DNA from: Benincasa hispida
Lineage: Eukaryota > Streptophyta > Magnoliopsida > Cucurbitales > Cucurbitaceae
Direction of reading: 5' to 3'
DNA length: 64,000 bases
NCBI RefSeq assembly: GCF_009727055.1
Contig: NC_052349.1
Span: 34,028,753 to 34,092,752, forward strand
Shown: positions 45,803-57,692 of the stretch, piece by piece
How the letters are laid out: every line of letters begins with the position of its first letter
Numbering within the stretch: position 1 is the stretch's first letter
The notes under the pieces: generated by a model
Seen by the model: the letters and a program-made list of their open reading frames with translations, nothing else
Databases searched by the model: none
Told to the model about the DNA's origin: nothing
Position numbers and translations under genes: made by a program

Positions 45803-47048
45803 TGTAACAACCCAAAATTTCATTTATTTGCTATGAATTGTTTGGATAAATGGATTGGAATTTAAAATTTAATTAACTTACTAAACTAATTTTAATTTAA
45901 TTATTTTGAATTAATTAGACTTACAATTTGGATTATTATGGTTAGATAATTCAATTTTAAAGGGAATTATATATACAAGTATTGGAGGGTTTCCTTTTAA
46001 ATTGGAAAAAAAAAATTAATTAATTAAAAGTTCTCTCAAAAGACTAAAATTAAAGCGAGCATTATCTGGTTTTTTGACATTTGGAGCACTGAATTGATTA
46101 ATATAGTTAGNAGTTCTCACTCTCCCCTCCAGGAGCGTGCGCCAACACCCGCCTCCACCCCCCACCCGATTCTGTCTTCCTCTTTTCTCTCCGTAAAGCT
46201 CCAGCCACCGATCTGCAACGCCATACGCGACCGCCACGCCAGCCGCTGGTTCTCTCTGCCGTGAGCCGCGCCGCTCCGATCGCCAGGCCGTAGCCCAGCC
46301 GCCGTCGACCTTTCGCCAGCGTCTGCCGCGCGCTCCAGCCGTCGTACATCCACCGATCACCACCACTCGCCGGATCTTTTATTTGGTGAGTTTTTTATGA
46401 ATTTTCTTTGGGTTTCTTGATTAATTCTTGAGTACACACTAAATGTTGACTAGACTTGAATTCATCTATAATGAGCATCAATTCAAGTTTTTGAAAGTTG
46501 TTAGTCTACCGTCTAATAATTTCGGAGCATTGTGACGCTGATGGTTATTAAGACTATGAAACTTTTTGGATTTGTTATAGATGTTGAAAATTGAATTTTA
46601 AATCCTAAATTATGGTTTATGTGTAGATTTCAATCTTTGAGTGAAATTTGGAATAGATTTTTGGAGCGAACTAAATATTTGGTAAGCTATTGGAGAGTTT
46701 TAGAATGAATTTAAATTGGTTGATATAAAATTTAGGTATTTGGGATGAAATTAAATGTTATGCTTCTGTGTTAGGACATTAATTCAAGTTTCCGTTGGAG
46801 ATTGATTTTTTGGATTAATTTTGGAATTTCAATCCAAGGTAAATGTCTTGCTACTAGTTTACTTTCAAACCAGTACCATATGATGATAAGATAAATGTGA
46901 TTATAAAATGTTATGGACTGTTCTGATTATGATTCTATGATGTGTTGACTATGGGCCTTATGGTAATTTTTCATGTGATTGTGATTATGATAAAAGATAT
47001 ATATGTGGACTAATGCATGCTAAGTATTTATGATAATTGTTAGCCTTT

Positions 47049-47345
47049 TTATTTGGGTGATGTACACTTTACGACTATTCTGTGTTCCTTCGGGTTCACA
47101 CCAATCATTGTTTGTGCACCCTTGGGTTCACGTCCATGATTGTTTTGTGTACCTTCGAATACACACCTATGATTGACATGTGCTCCCTCGGGACCGCACC
47201 TACGACTGATATGTGTACCTTCAGAATACACGCCTATAACTGATATGTGTTTCTTTAGGGTCACGTTTTCGGCTGATTTGTGACCTTTCAGGGTCACCAC
47301 AACTAATATGTTATAGGATATACATTGTTGCCTAGATAGAAAGGC
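47049..47345 (+). repeat. Degenerate tandem repeat in the Ty3-type LTR
   Basis: Units of about 42-47 bp of the form TGTGTACCTTCGGGTTCACACC, then TATGATTGATA, six or seven times, decaying to the right. The last unit reaches the hAT-like insert. Confidence 0.7.
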
Positions 47346-47357
47346 TAACATGTTACC

Positions 47358-48131
47358 CTATGAAGCACAAATACTTCATGCGAGACAAAGAATCAGTATC
47401 AGACACGTATCATATATTGATACTTCCAGATACTTCACAAATACGTATCTGACACGCGATATCCATATTTTTTGATACTTTCCAGATACGTATCTGACAC
47501 GCGATTTGACGTATCTATTTCTATGCATATTTTTTTTTAAAAAAGACAAGTAACTTATATAATCTTTCACAATCTAAAATTAGGCAACCTATTTAGAAAG
47601 TTCACTATTCGAGTCTAAAACTAAAAGAAAAATAAATAAATAACGGACCAAACCATAGATTAAAATCATATAATCTCCATCTTCACATTTGAGTTCCCAC
47701 AAAGTCCACCTAAATATAAACCATTTGGATGTCTTCAATAATAAGTTCTTCGTTTATCTTCATACTTCTCTCTCTAATCTTTTCTTCTTCTTCTTTGGAA
47801 TATGAGTCACTTTTCTATTGCATTTTATTAACTATTGTACTTCAACATCTTAGATGTTTTTTTTGTATTGTATTTCAGTGTTTGTATTCTATTTTGTGTT
47901 ATTGTTATTGACTTGTATGCTAAATTTATCTATATCCTAGATTTTTTTAAAGAAAAAAATGTATCTTTAACGTATCAGTATCCTCGTTTTTTAGAAATAT
48001 ATATATTAAAAAATATATAAAATAGTGAAGTATCCTTAGACGTATCTGTATCTTAGTTTTTAGAAATTGACGAATCGCCGTATCCAATCGTATCCGTATC
48101 GTGTAGCTGAATCTATATTTGTGCTTCATAG
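47358..48131. mobile_element. hAT-like non-autonomous element nested in the LTR
   Basis: A perfect 16-bp inverted pair CTATGAAGCACAAATA / TATTTGTGCTTCATAG bounds 774 bp. An 8-bp duplication ATGTTACC flanks it exactly (47350-47357 and 48132-48139), the size made by hAT transposases. Subterminal GATACGTATCTGACACG motifs recur near both ends. Only short ORFs inside, so it lacks a transposase. Confidence 0.85.
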
Positions 48132-48570
48132 ATGTTACCTAGAGGGTCTAGTAATCACTTACTGAGTAGTTCATACTCACTCTTCCTTATTTTATGTTTT
48201 TCAGGTAATGACAGAAATAGGTTGGAGAGTGAAACAGGACCTGTGACAACAGTCATTATAGGGACAAGAGAAATCGCTTCCGTTCAGTCTATGTTTTAAG
48301 TTATTTGAGTGTTTTGGACTAGGTCTTGATGTGGACAATTTTTTTTTTTTTTTTTATTGTTTTGACCGTTTTCTATGAAAATGTTTTTAGAGGACCCCGA
48401 ATAAATGCTTTACTTATTGTTTATTTATTGGTTTAATAAATTGTTTTGAGAATGTCATCCATATTTTAATAAAGTTTGCTTTAATGGTCAAGATATTTTG
48501 GTTGTAAATGTGTAATTATGTAGTAACGACCCTTGATAGAAATCTCGTAAGGTCGGGTTGTTACATATTT

Positions 48571-50573
48571 ATATATTTTCTTTCCATCATCATACTACAT
48601 AGTTAATCGCAAATTTTAACCTTTTTGTAGAATGATGGTCCCTTAAACTCAAAAATCGAAATTATAGAGAGAGTACGACTGATCGACCAAATGTGTATGA
48701 GTGATGGAAATGAGAATGACTATGGTCTAAGTGCAAGCATACACTGTCAATGAAGTAATAAACTTGGAAGGACTAGTTTACTTTTAAAATTAATGATGGT
48801 TGTGAATCAACGTGACCGAGGTAACCAAGTGATAGGAGTTGGAATTAATGAAGGAATCTTTCGAGAAGCTAAATAACAGTAATCGAACAGGGGCAAACAA
48901 TGTTTCAACTTTTTGGGTTCTATGCTACAAGTGATACGGCCACATCGCACTAAGACAGAGAAGTGTGCATGGGCAGAAATCTACCCTTATTCGGTCTGGT
49001 GTCTATTTCCTTTAAGGGTTTTAAGTAGCTATTGCCGAATGTTCCCATGGGTAGCTAAATCCTAGAGTAATTAAAGCCCAGTTTCTTTATCCTATTGTGT
49101 CCTTTATTCCTAAGATGACATGACTCTCCTATTCATAGGCTGTTAGTCCCATATCTTGTTGTGAGATCCATTTACACTAGCATTCTTAGTACAAAGCTCC
49201 ACTAGATTGTTAAATTACGTGACCAGTTCAATTTACCAATTCTAACATTAATTTCAACAAAAGGAATTTACAATTCAAGCTGATGCGACCGCAACATTGC
49301 TTAAGCCATAATAAACCTAGGGCATCCACATTGTTGAACCCCTACGAGAACTTAGCTCATGTTAGATGATAGAATCAACATTTTTATTGAATCATAAACT
49401 ATAACTACAAGTTAATGTTCAAGTGGGAAAATTAAATAACTACAATGAATGAATGAAATAGAAATATTGGAAAGAAAGTGCAATCTCAAATGGGGGTCTT
49501 TGGACAAACCCTTAACCTTTAGTCTTTCCCTAAGAAGATTCCCCTTTTCAAGATGGAATCGTGCTTCACCACACGTTTTCACGAGGTGAAGGACTTAGAG
49601 TTGCTATGCCTTAGAGGAACCTTTGTTCGTAAAGCTACTGACTTGAGAGTTTGAAAATCTGTCCAAAAGACTACTGGAAAATGACAAGAACGACAAGGGA
49701 AAATGTGGTGACTTTTGGGGAACGACGAGCTATCTTGAAGTGGAGGTTTTCATTACCTTATATAGGCCCCAAAATAGTTGGGAAGGGTCGAATTTCGTGC
49801 TTAGAAGGTTTACTAGGCGAAATCGGGACTGAAAAATAGCTCAGAATGAGAAAGTCGCAACAACCCTTAATTGGTTCAAAATTTGGAAAATTAGGATACA
49901 TTAATGTGGTCGCGTCGCCAATTGCATCGCCTGGCACATTGAAGCAGATCCCTCTATAAATGGCCAAAAACCTGCCAACACAAACAAAATCAGCCAAAAA
50001 CCAATAAATATCCTTTGCAATGCAAATTAAGGCCTTCTTGACTTATTTAAGAGATCCTTCTTGACCTATTTAAGAGATTTAAGACTAATTTTAAAAGGAA
50101 AACAAATGCAAAAACACATTTTTTCAGGTACAAATACACAAATAAGAGCCTAAAAACATGCATTTCATGACATGTATCACACTCCCAAACTTTAATGTTT
50201 TCTTGTTCCCAAGAAAATACTATAAAAAGAAGCTCCCTAAAGTTCAAAACACACATTCTTAGAGTGATAAATGCAAAGTGTAGTAGGTTTCAGAAGGGGT
50301 CTCCAATCTAAATACCCTCAAGTTCAATCTCCCATAGAATCCTCAAAAAAGTTTTGACCCAACCATCGGCTCAATTTCCCATAACTATCCACCTAAACAT
50401 GCCCTACTCAATCGAGCTCCTAATAATCGAACCTAGTGAGATCCAAAACACAACTTAACTTTGCCTAATGACACCTCATGATTTTTACAGACCTTCCCCT
50501 CCCAAACTCATGTTTTGCAAGGGCTCTCTTTTAATGTTATATTCCTTTTTTTCCATCCCTAGGACAAACCTAT
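48571..50573 (-). mobile_element. Probable LTR remnant of an Athila/Tat-like Ty3 element
   Basis: At 50171-50192 the plus strand reads ATGTATCACACTCCCAAACTTT. Its complement is a purine tract, AAAGTTTGGGAGTG, followed by TGATACAT. The well-preserved Ty3 element to the right shows the same arrangement at 52456-52477. Sequence at 48725-48800 (GCAAGCATACACTGTC, GGAAGGACTAG) parallels the CAAGTATAAATT and CAGGGACTAGG part of that LTR. No partner LTR or coding region was found, and both ends are uncertain. Confidence 0.45.
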
Positions 50574-50826
50574 TGTTGGGTTTTATGTCCTAAAAATCGC
50601 AGTTTGTAAAATGATAAACATTTTCTATTATCAATATACTTGTTATTGATCTCATAAATTGTATGAAAGTCTAAATCCAATAAACTAAGACCCATGACTA
50701 TTGTATGCATACTTGAACTTTATCTGGAGACATAAGAGTTGATCAAGTTCGAGTAAATAGTCAAAATGATCTATGGTACATGAATGAGGTTGGGTACCTT
50801 ATTCTGGTAACACCATTGAATGTGGC
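50574..50826 (+). repeat. Copia C 5' LTR, first 253 bp
   Basis: Matches 63792-64000 base for base apart from scattered changes, then continues to AATGTGGC, where the inserted Ty3 LTR begins with TGATGCG. Confidence 0.85.
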
Positions 50827-52465
50827 TGATGCGTTATTTTATGAGGTGAAATAATGGAATGAAATACGGTGATGGAAATACGTTGAGCAACAAGTTTTCT
50901 CAGCGGAATCCAAGTATAAATTCTACCGAGTTTCCTGGTATGTCCAGGGTCGAACTCAGGGACTAGGAAAAACGGTATGCGGTGATAATTTTCGAGAAGA
51001 CTTTGCGATAACCAAAAATTCAAATAGTTGTTTTGAGTTGTTGTTTGCGGTAATAAAATAAACGAATACGGTGGAGTTACGAAAAGAGTTGATAAAACGG
51101 AAGATGCGATGAGTATGCGGTGAACGGGTTGAGAAGGGGTTCAGCTAACACTTCCTAGGATGCGTTCATGTTATGCGATCATGCAACACACATACAATAG
51201 CAAACCATCACTCGACGCAAATGCAACGCCTTCTAATACTAGAACGCATGCGATATATGCGATGAATCTATAGGACCTACACATAAGCCTCTATTTTTAT
51301 TTACGCGATGATAGAATGACACACACACAAATAAGGAGACCACATAATATCATACCTATCTCTAGGGTGCATGCAATGCAGGTTGGCAAACAGAGCTTAT
51401 CTCTAAGTCTCTATCTCTTGCTTATGCAGATCTAATCTTGCTCTCTCAAGTCTAGATTCTAACCTAGCTCTCTCGAGTCTTTAGGTTCTTTCTTTAAACT
51501 CTCTCTCGAGTAGCTCTAAGGGGGTGTTGAGCACAACATAAAACAAGATAATCGCATGCGATGAAGATCCTAGGTCATGTTAGCTTAGTTCTTCCCAACC
51601 CATTCGATAAGTTTAGCTACTCATACGTGCTTTCAAGAGAGTGAACAGATGTAGATAAAGAAATTCCATTGTATAGATATAGAGTTGAAATACAAAATAA
51701 CAATACAAGATGAGAATAAAGAACCTGGTAGCAATCTTTTGCTTCCCAAGGCTTTTACACTGTCTTTTCTACTCTGTTCAAAAGATAGTCTCACTATCGC
51801 AAGAGTCGGACCGCTCTCTGCTTTTCCACACCTTCGGGTTCTCTCTTGAGTTGCTCTGAGTGCTCTTCCAGCGTCTCTTCCCTTCTCTCACTCTGCCTTA
51901 AAATAAAAGAAAAAACTAAGAACAAGGCTATTCTATCTAAGGGAAAATTCTCTAAGTGTTTGAACTCCTTTGCTGAAGGTTGCTGTTGGTATTTATAGAG
52001 CTTCAGGGTGAAAGGCGGTTTCTCTCTTATGATTGCATAGATAAGATGACTTTAATTCTCTGACTGATGCGTCGAATATTTGTCACCGAAAAACGGATTC
52101 AACCGTCATCAGCTTTCTGTCCCATTGTGATTAATTATGCTTTTCACCCAGATGTGCCCACTAAGTTACGCTGGATCTATGTAGCAATCCTTCTTGAGCA
52201 GATGTTTGTGAGCACAAATCACTGCAAAGCCTTACGGTAACGCTGCGCTCGACCGTTGATTTCTTGTGATCGCACTTTCCGCCTTGCGTCAACCCATATT
52301 CTGCATAAAAATACAAAAGTTAACCGTTTTTATACGATGAACGTATACGACTGCAATGTTATGAACTTAATGCTTTTTGGACGCAATCTGACATATTTTA
52401 TCAACGCAAACCTTCATTGTTTAATAACTTAGCACTGTAATAACATACATTTCTGCCCATTATCA
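50827..52465 (-). repeat. Ty3 LTR A (3' LTR on the minus strand)
   Basis: Minus-strand start TGATAATGGGC follows a purine tract, AAATTTGGGGGTG. Minus-strand end CGCATCA at 50827. Homologous along its length to LTR B, which carries an extra 45-bp tandem duplication (TATGCGATGAGTCTATAGGAC twice at about 56424 and 56469). Confidence 0.8.
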
Positions 52466-53802
52466 CACCCCCAAATTTAATCAATGCTTGTCCTCAAGCA
52501 TAAGTTAAAGATTTTCTTTAGAAAGTCAACCACAATCTCTTTTCCTAGATTTCTCAAGGATACTTCATTCAAATCCTATACACCAAAATTTCCTTAATTT
52601 TTATTCAAGTCTCTACTTAAAATATTTCTAAGTTCTAGGGACCACAAGTTTAACCTTAAAAAAAACTTTACTAGATTCCATGACAAACTTTTTCACTAGG
52701 GTATCAAATGATTTTTATTCTTGCATATTTTTGACATTATTATTTTTTTTCTGACCCTGCACTGATCCAAGTGCCTCGCCTCTGTTTTGGCTTGCCCCCA
52801 TGTGTGTCATGCGGACATCCAACTATGAGCAAGGTGCTCTTTCTCAGACTAAACTCATACCTACTTGGCAGCGGAGTTGCGGTCACTTATTTATGCGTTG
52901 ATTTTGGCGACTTACTTTCATTTTGGATTGCCCCCACGTGTGTCATGCAGACATCTAACTACGAGTAAGTGCCCTACACAACTTAACTCTTATCAACATG
53001 GGTTTCCCCATTGCGTTGACAGTGGAGTTGTTATTTTCATTTTTTTAGAGCTAAAAATAGCAAGGTTGAAAATAAATACCTCACCCCCAAATTTAAAATG
53101 CGACAATGTTCTCATTGCCAAAAGATTGAAAGAAGTCATGCGATGTTCTTAGGAAGCTACGTAAAGAGTCAGTTTGAAAGAAAGCTAGCAGACCACTAAC
53201 TTCTAGAAATATTTCATGAGGTGATTGTCCTAAAATTAAGTAGACTCTAGTATATACGAAAAAAATAGAAGCATGTGTTTTATCATTGAAATCATAATTG
53301 GCATAGAGAAAGCATGCGGTGACTTATTAAATTTATCAATGTTAAATGATTGCGGTAATAAAAGAGGATGCGGTAATAAAACTTTCAAAATTAAAATGCG
53401 ATGCGATAATGCAAAATTTGGAATAAAGTGAAGGAAGAATACAACCCCCAAATTTACGCTGTTGCCCGCATTGTTTGTTGACGCATCCTACTTTGCGGCG
53501 ATCTTCTTTTTTTACAATGCGGTGACGAAATAAAGTAGTTGCATCTTCGTGTGGCACCTTCGCAATCGTTCACCTCGATCATTGCAAGAAAAACATTGAG
53601 AGGGTCAAATACTTAAACAAAATGAAATCTTTTTTCTTTTTTTTTTTTAAAGAAGTAAACTGCAGAAATATAAATGATAACAACAAAGTGATGAAAGTTC
53701 ATGAAGTATTGATGTAGGAAAAAGGATATTCAAAAGGATTGTGTCCCTGATGAGGTCGAGTCATATGGTAACTCAGGGACCGCTTATTCCAAGCTTGGCT
53801 TC
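52466..53802 (-). other. Ty3 internal 3' region without pol
   Basis: Where pol and the 3' untranslated region should be there is only non-coding DNA. A 135-145-bp tandem duplication (GCCCCCATGTGTGTCATGCG at 52795 and GCCCCCACGTGTGTCATGCA at 52930) lies inside. The purine-tract motif AAATTTGGGGGT (minus strand) recurs at about 52467, 53084 and 53442. Confidence 0.6.
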
Positions 53803-54180
53803 TCATGTCCACGATGACTTTCTCTTCTTTTCTCGATCTTCAGGAATTTTGACTGCATTAATCCGGAGCTTCTCCCCATTGATGTTCATTATGATTTCCC
53901 CCTTGTGCACATCAATTTGAGCGCGACCGATCGAGAGGAATGGTCGTCCCAATATGATGGGCGCATCTTTGTCCGCTTTATAATCCAAAATGATGAAGTC
54001 GGCCGGCAAGATGAATTTATCAATTGAGATTGCGGCATCTTTTAGCTCTCCCTCGAGATGTATTCGGAATCTGTCCGCAAGTAGGAGAGTCTCTGTCATG
54101 GGCGTGAGTGTGCCAATATTCAATCGTTTGAAGATTGATAGTGGCATTATGTTTATACTCGCTACAAGATCACATAGTGA
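53803..54180 (-). pseudogene. Ty3 retropepsin-like protease
   Basis: The minus strand reads DLVASINIMPLSIFKRL; the active-site motif of these elements is normally DLGAS, so Gly has become Val. It continues through LPADFIILDYKADKDAPIIL and GRPFLSIGRAQIDVHKGEI, the flap and C-terminal half typical of Athila/Tat proteases. It joins the gag frame upstream through a stop at 54181. The frame then ends at 53803 without RT. Confidence 0.8.
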
Positions 54181-55900
54181 TTAGCCACTATAGACCCTTC
54201 CAATGGAGTATGGTATCGTGAAGATTCCTGGGTCGCACATTTTTTGTGGGATCATAGCATTTTGCGTTACTGCCATTGTTGTAATCTTGTCTTCATCATT
54301 TTGTTTCTCTTTCAATCTTTGCAGGCATGGTGGTGGTTCGAATTCTTCTGTCTCCTGTTCTAGAGGCTGAAGGGTGGACGCAACTTCAGGGTTCACCTTC
54401 TCAGGGTTTTCTGAATTATAAGTCAACGGGTCCTCGGTTGTCACCGCATTCAAGTTAGTTGCGATGGGCTCTTCCCCTACTCCCGCAGTCATTTTGTCGC
54501 TTAGCAAGGAGACTGCTAAGCATTGTTTCTTCCCGGTACCTCCAGCGTTACGAGGAAGCTCAATTGAGCTTGGCAACGCTCCTTGCGCTCTATTTTTCAG
54601 CTCGTCTGCAATTTGTCCTAGCTGAATTTTGAGATTTCGAATGGACGTTGCTTGATTCTGAAGCACTGATTCGTTCTTCTCAATGTAATGCTTCAACAAG
54701 CTCTCTAAGGAAGAAGATTGCGATGTTTGTGAGCTGCTAGCTTGGCTATGCGTTCGACCGTTGGTTTGCGGGAAAAATCCAGGTGGCCCTTCTCTTTGCA
54801 CCACTCGTTGGAAGCTTTGTTGTTGATTTTTCCACGCGAAATTTGGGTGGTTTCTCCACTTAGGGTTGTACGTCTTGGAATAAGGATTATTCTTTATGAA
54901 GCACACTAACTGTGGATTTCCTGGGCATTCTTCCATCGGATGAGCGTCTCCGCAAATGACACAACATACGGTCGTTTGAGCAATTGCATTGACTTGCCCT
55001 TTCTTCGCTCCCATGTTATTAATTGCGATGCTTTGAATCAAACTCATCATCGCAGTCATCTGGTTCTTCAGGGATGCGATGGCCCCGTTGTTTGCGTCAT
55101 TATCTTTTATTCTCAATCTCTGATCGCTCTCTCTCCAGTCCCTGTGATTTTTAGAGATGCGATCGAGGATATTCTTAGCCCCCTCATATGTTTTGTCAAG
55201 CAGACCACTAGCGGCTGTCGCATTGGCAGCAGTCTGCGAAGAGGGATTTAATCCGTGATAAAAGATCTCCATTTGCAAGCAGTCTGGTAATCCGTTGTGT
55301 GGACAGTCCCTTACCAGCACCAGGCATTGCTGAGCGATTCGTCATTTCTTGTTCAAATTTTTTTATTATTTCCTTCTCCTGGCATTCTCGGTTGGGGAAA
55401 TACTTCTCATAACTTTCTCACCACTTGTTCTCACGAAGTGATCTCTCCTGTTCGAGAGAATACGCCCATTTCTTGCCTGATCACACAAAGAAAATGGAAA
55501 CAGAGTTAAGTCGAACTCTTTCCGTAGAGATGTTTGGACACAAAAGTGTTGCCAGATTTCTATGAAGAGTTCGGAGGTGGGCGTCCGGGTCCTCACCACG
55601 CCTTCCTCCAAATTGTCCAGTAGTTTGATCATCTACAGCATCACCAGTTTCATTTCGTATTTGGGATCCATCAAGGGCAGGCCTCATGATTCTTGGAGAG
55701 AAATCGTAGTGGTTTTGGTGATGCATAGTCCGAAATGGCCCTATTACGAATCGTTTGCTAGTAGGATTGGATTCGCCATGACGTTTTTTTCATTTGGTGC
55801 TCCGTTTCCAGGCTGCTCCGCCATATCGTCTTTATCTTACTGTTGTTGTTGGTGGCTGTTTCTTAGTCTCCTTCGGAATGTCCTCTCAATCTTAGGGTTG
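54181..55900 (-). pseudogene. Ty3 (Athila/Tat-like) gag, frameshifted N-terminus
   Basis: A long open part (55320-54181, 379 residues) holds LVRDCPHNGLPDCLQMEIFY, GLLDKTYEGAKNILDRIS, a zinc knuckle CVICGDAHPMEEC, NPKWRNHPNFAWKNQQ and a Gln/Ser-rich segment. It ends near KMCDPGIFTIPYSIG, where the protease begins. Upstream, the N-terminal half is spread over shifted frames: FGGRRGEDPDAHLRT, then FPFSLCDQAR, then NARRRK. Gag would coat the element RNA. Confidence 0.8.
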
Positions 55901-55969
55901 TAATTCGCTAGAGATTGAGAGCTGCAAAGACATCAAAAAAATTACTGTTGGCACACTGATTTTCCGAAG

Positions 55970-55987
55970 TCCCCGGCAACGGCGCCA
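55970..55987 (-). other. Ty3 primer-binding site
   Basis: On the minus strand TGGCGCCGTTGCCGGGGA starts six bases after the end of LTR B. This sequence is a frequent primer site of plant Athila/Tat-type Ty3 elements. Confidence 0.85.
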
Positions 55988-55993
55988 AAAACT

Positions 55994-57692
55994 TGATGTG
56001 TTATTTTATGAGGTGAAATAATGGAATGAAATGCGGTGATGGAAATGCGTTGAGCAACAAGTTTTCTCAGCGGAATTCAAGTATAAATTTCATTGAGTTT
56101 TCTGATAAGTCCAGGGTCGAACTCAGGGACTAGGGAAAACGGTATGCGGTGATAATTTTGTAGAAGACTTTGCGGTAACCAAAAATCCAAATAGTTGTTT
56201 TGGGTTGTTGTTTGCGATAATAAAATAAATGAATGTGGCGAAGTTACGAAAAGAGTTGATAAAACAAAAGATGCGATGAGTATACGGTGAACGAATTGAG
56301 AAGGGGTTCAGCTAACACTTCCTAGGATGCGTTCATGTTATGCGATCATGCAACACACATACAATAGAAAACCATTTCTCAATGCAAATGCTACGACTTC
56401 TAATACTAGAACGCATGCGATATATGCGATGAGTCTATAGGACCTACACATAAGTCTCTATTCTTATTTATGCGATGAGTCTATAGGACCTACACATAAG
56501 TCTCTATTCTTATTTATGCGATGACAAAATGACACACACACAAATAAGGCGACCACATAATATCATACCTATCTTTAGGGTGCATGCGATGCAAGTGGGC
56601 AAATAGAGCTTATCTCTAAGTCCCTATCTCATGCTTATGCAAATCTAATTTTCCTCTCTCGAGTCTAGATTATAACCTAGCTCTCTCGAGTCTTTAGGTT
56701 CTTTCTTTAGACTCTCTCTCGAGTAGCTCCAAAGGGGTATTGGGCACAACATAAAACAAGATAATCGCATGCGATGAAAATCCTAGGTCATGTTAGCTTA
56801 GTTCTTCTCAACCCATTCGATAAGTTTATCTACTCATGCATGCTTTTAAGAGAGTGAATAGATGTAGATAAAGAAATTCCATTGTATAGAGATAGAGTAG
56901 AAATACAAAATAACAATGCAAGAAGAGAATAAAGAGCCTGGTAGCAATCTCTTGCTTCCCAAGGCTTTTACATTGTCATTTCTACTCTGTTCAAAAGATA
57001 GTCTTGCTCTCGCGAGAGTCTGCCTGCTATCTGCTTTTCCACGCCTCTGGGTTCTCTCTCGAGTTGCCTTGAGCGATCTTTCGGCGTCTCTTCCCTTCTC
57101 TTGCTTCGCCTTAAAATAAAATAAAAAACTAAGAACTAGACTATTCTATCTAAGGGAAAATTCTCTAAGTGTTCGAACTCCTTTGCTGAAGGTTGCCGTT
57201 AGTATTTATAGAGCCTTAGGGTGAAAGGCGACTTCTCTCTTATGATTGCATAGATGGGATGACTTTAATTCTTTGACTGATGCGTCAAATATTTGTCAAC
57301 GAAAAGCTGAGTGTACTTGTTATCGTTAGCAGCTTGTCAACTTAATTCGGATTCGACCGTCATTAGCTTTCTGTCCCATCGTGATTAATTATGCTTTTCA
57401 CCCAGATGTGCCCACCAAGTTGCGTCGGCTCTATGCGACAATCCTTCTTGAGCAGATATTTGTGAGCACAAATCACCGCAAAGTCTTGCGGTAATGCTGC
57501 GCTCGACCGTTGATTGCTTGTGATCGTACTTTCCGCCTTACGTCAATGCATATTCTGCATAAAAATACAAAAGTTAACTATTTTTATACGATGAATGCAT
57601 ACGATCGCAATGTTATGAACTAAATGCTTTTTGGACGCAATTTAACATATTTTATCAACGCAAACCTTCATTGTCATTTCTACCCGATATCA
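55994..57692 (-). repeat. Ty3 LTR B (5' LTR on the minus strand)
   Basis: Starts (minus strand) TGATATCGGGTAGAAATG after a purine tract, AAATTTGGGGGTG, and ends CACATCA next to the primer site. That it has a purine tract on its outer side, as LTR A does, shows it was itself a 3' LTR of a neighbouring unit. Confidence 0.8.

Larger units (their letters stand above)
45803..48565 (+). mobile_element. Solo LTR of a Ty3-type retrotransposon
   Basis: Starts TGTAACAACCC and ends GGGTTGTTACA, an 11-bp terminal inverted repeat. The flanking pentamers CATTT (45798-45802) and TATTT (48566-48570) differ at one base, as expected for an old 5-bp duplication. Total 2,763 bp, of which 774 bp is a later insert. 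Such long LTRs with TGTAACAACCC ends are typical of plant chromoviruses of the Tekay/Del kind (recollection, not proof). A GC-rich segment at 46120-46370 resembles a promoter-leader and accounts for the ORFs there. Confidence 0.75.

Noticed and set aside
46016..46366. Overlapping minus-strand ORFs in the GC-rich segment, rich in Arg and Gly
   Set aside because: They lie inside the Ty3-type LTR and reflect base composition; no domain recognised and an N interrupts them.
50822..50826. GTGGC before LTR A as a target duplication of the Ty3 block
   Set aside because: No second GTGGC is found near 58330, where the block ends in a truncated internal region.
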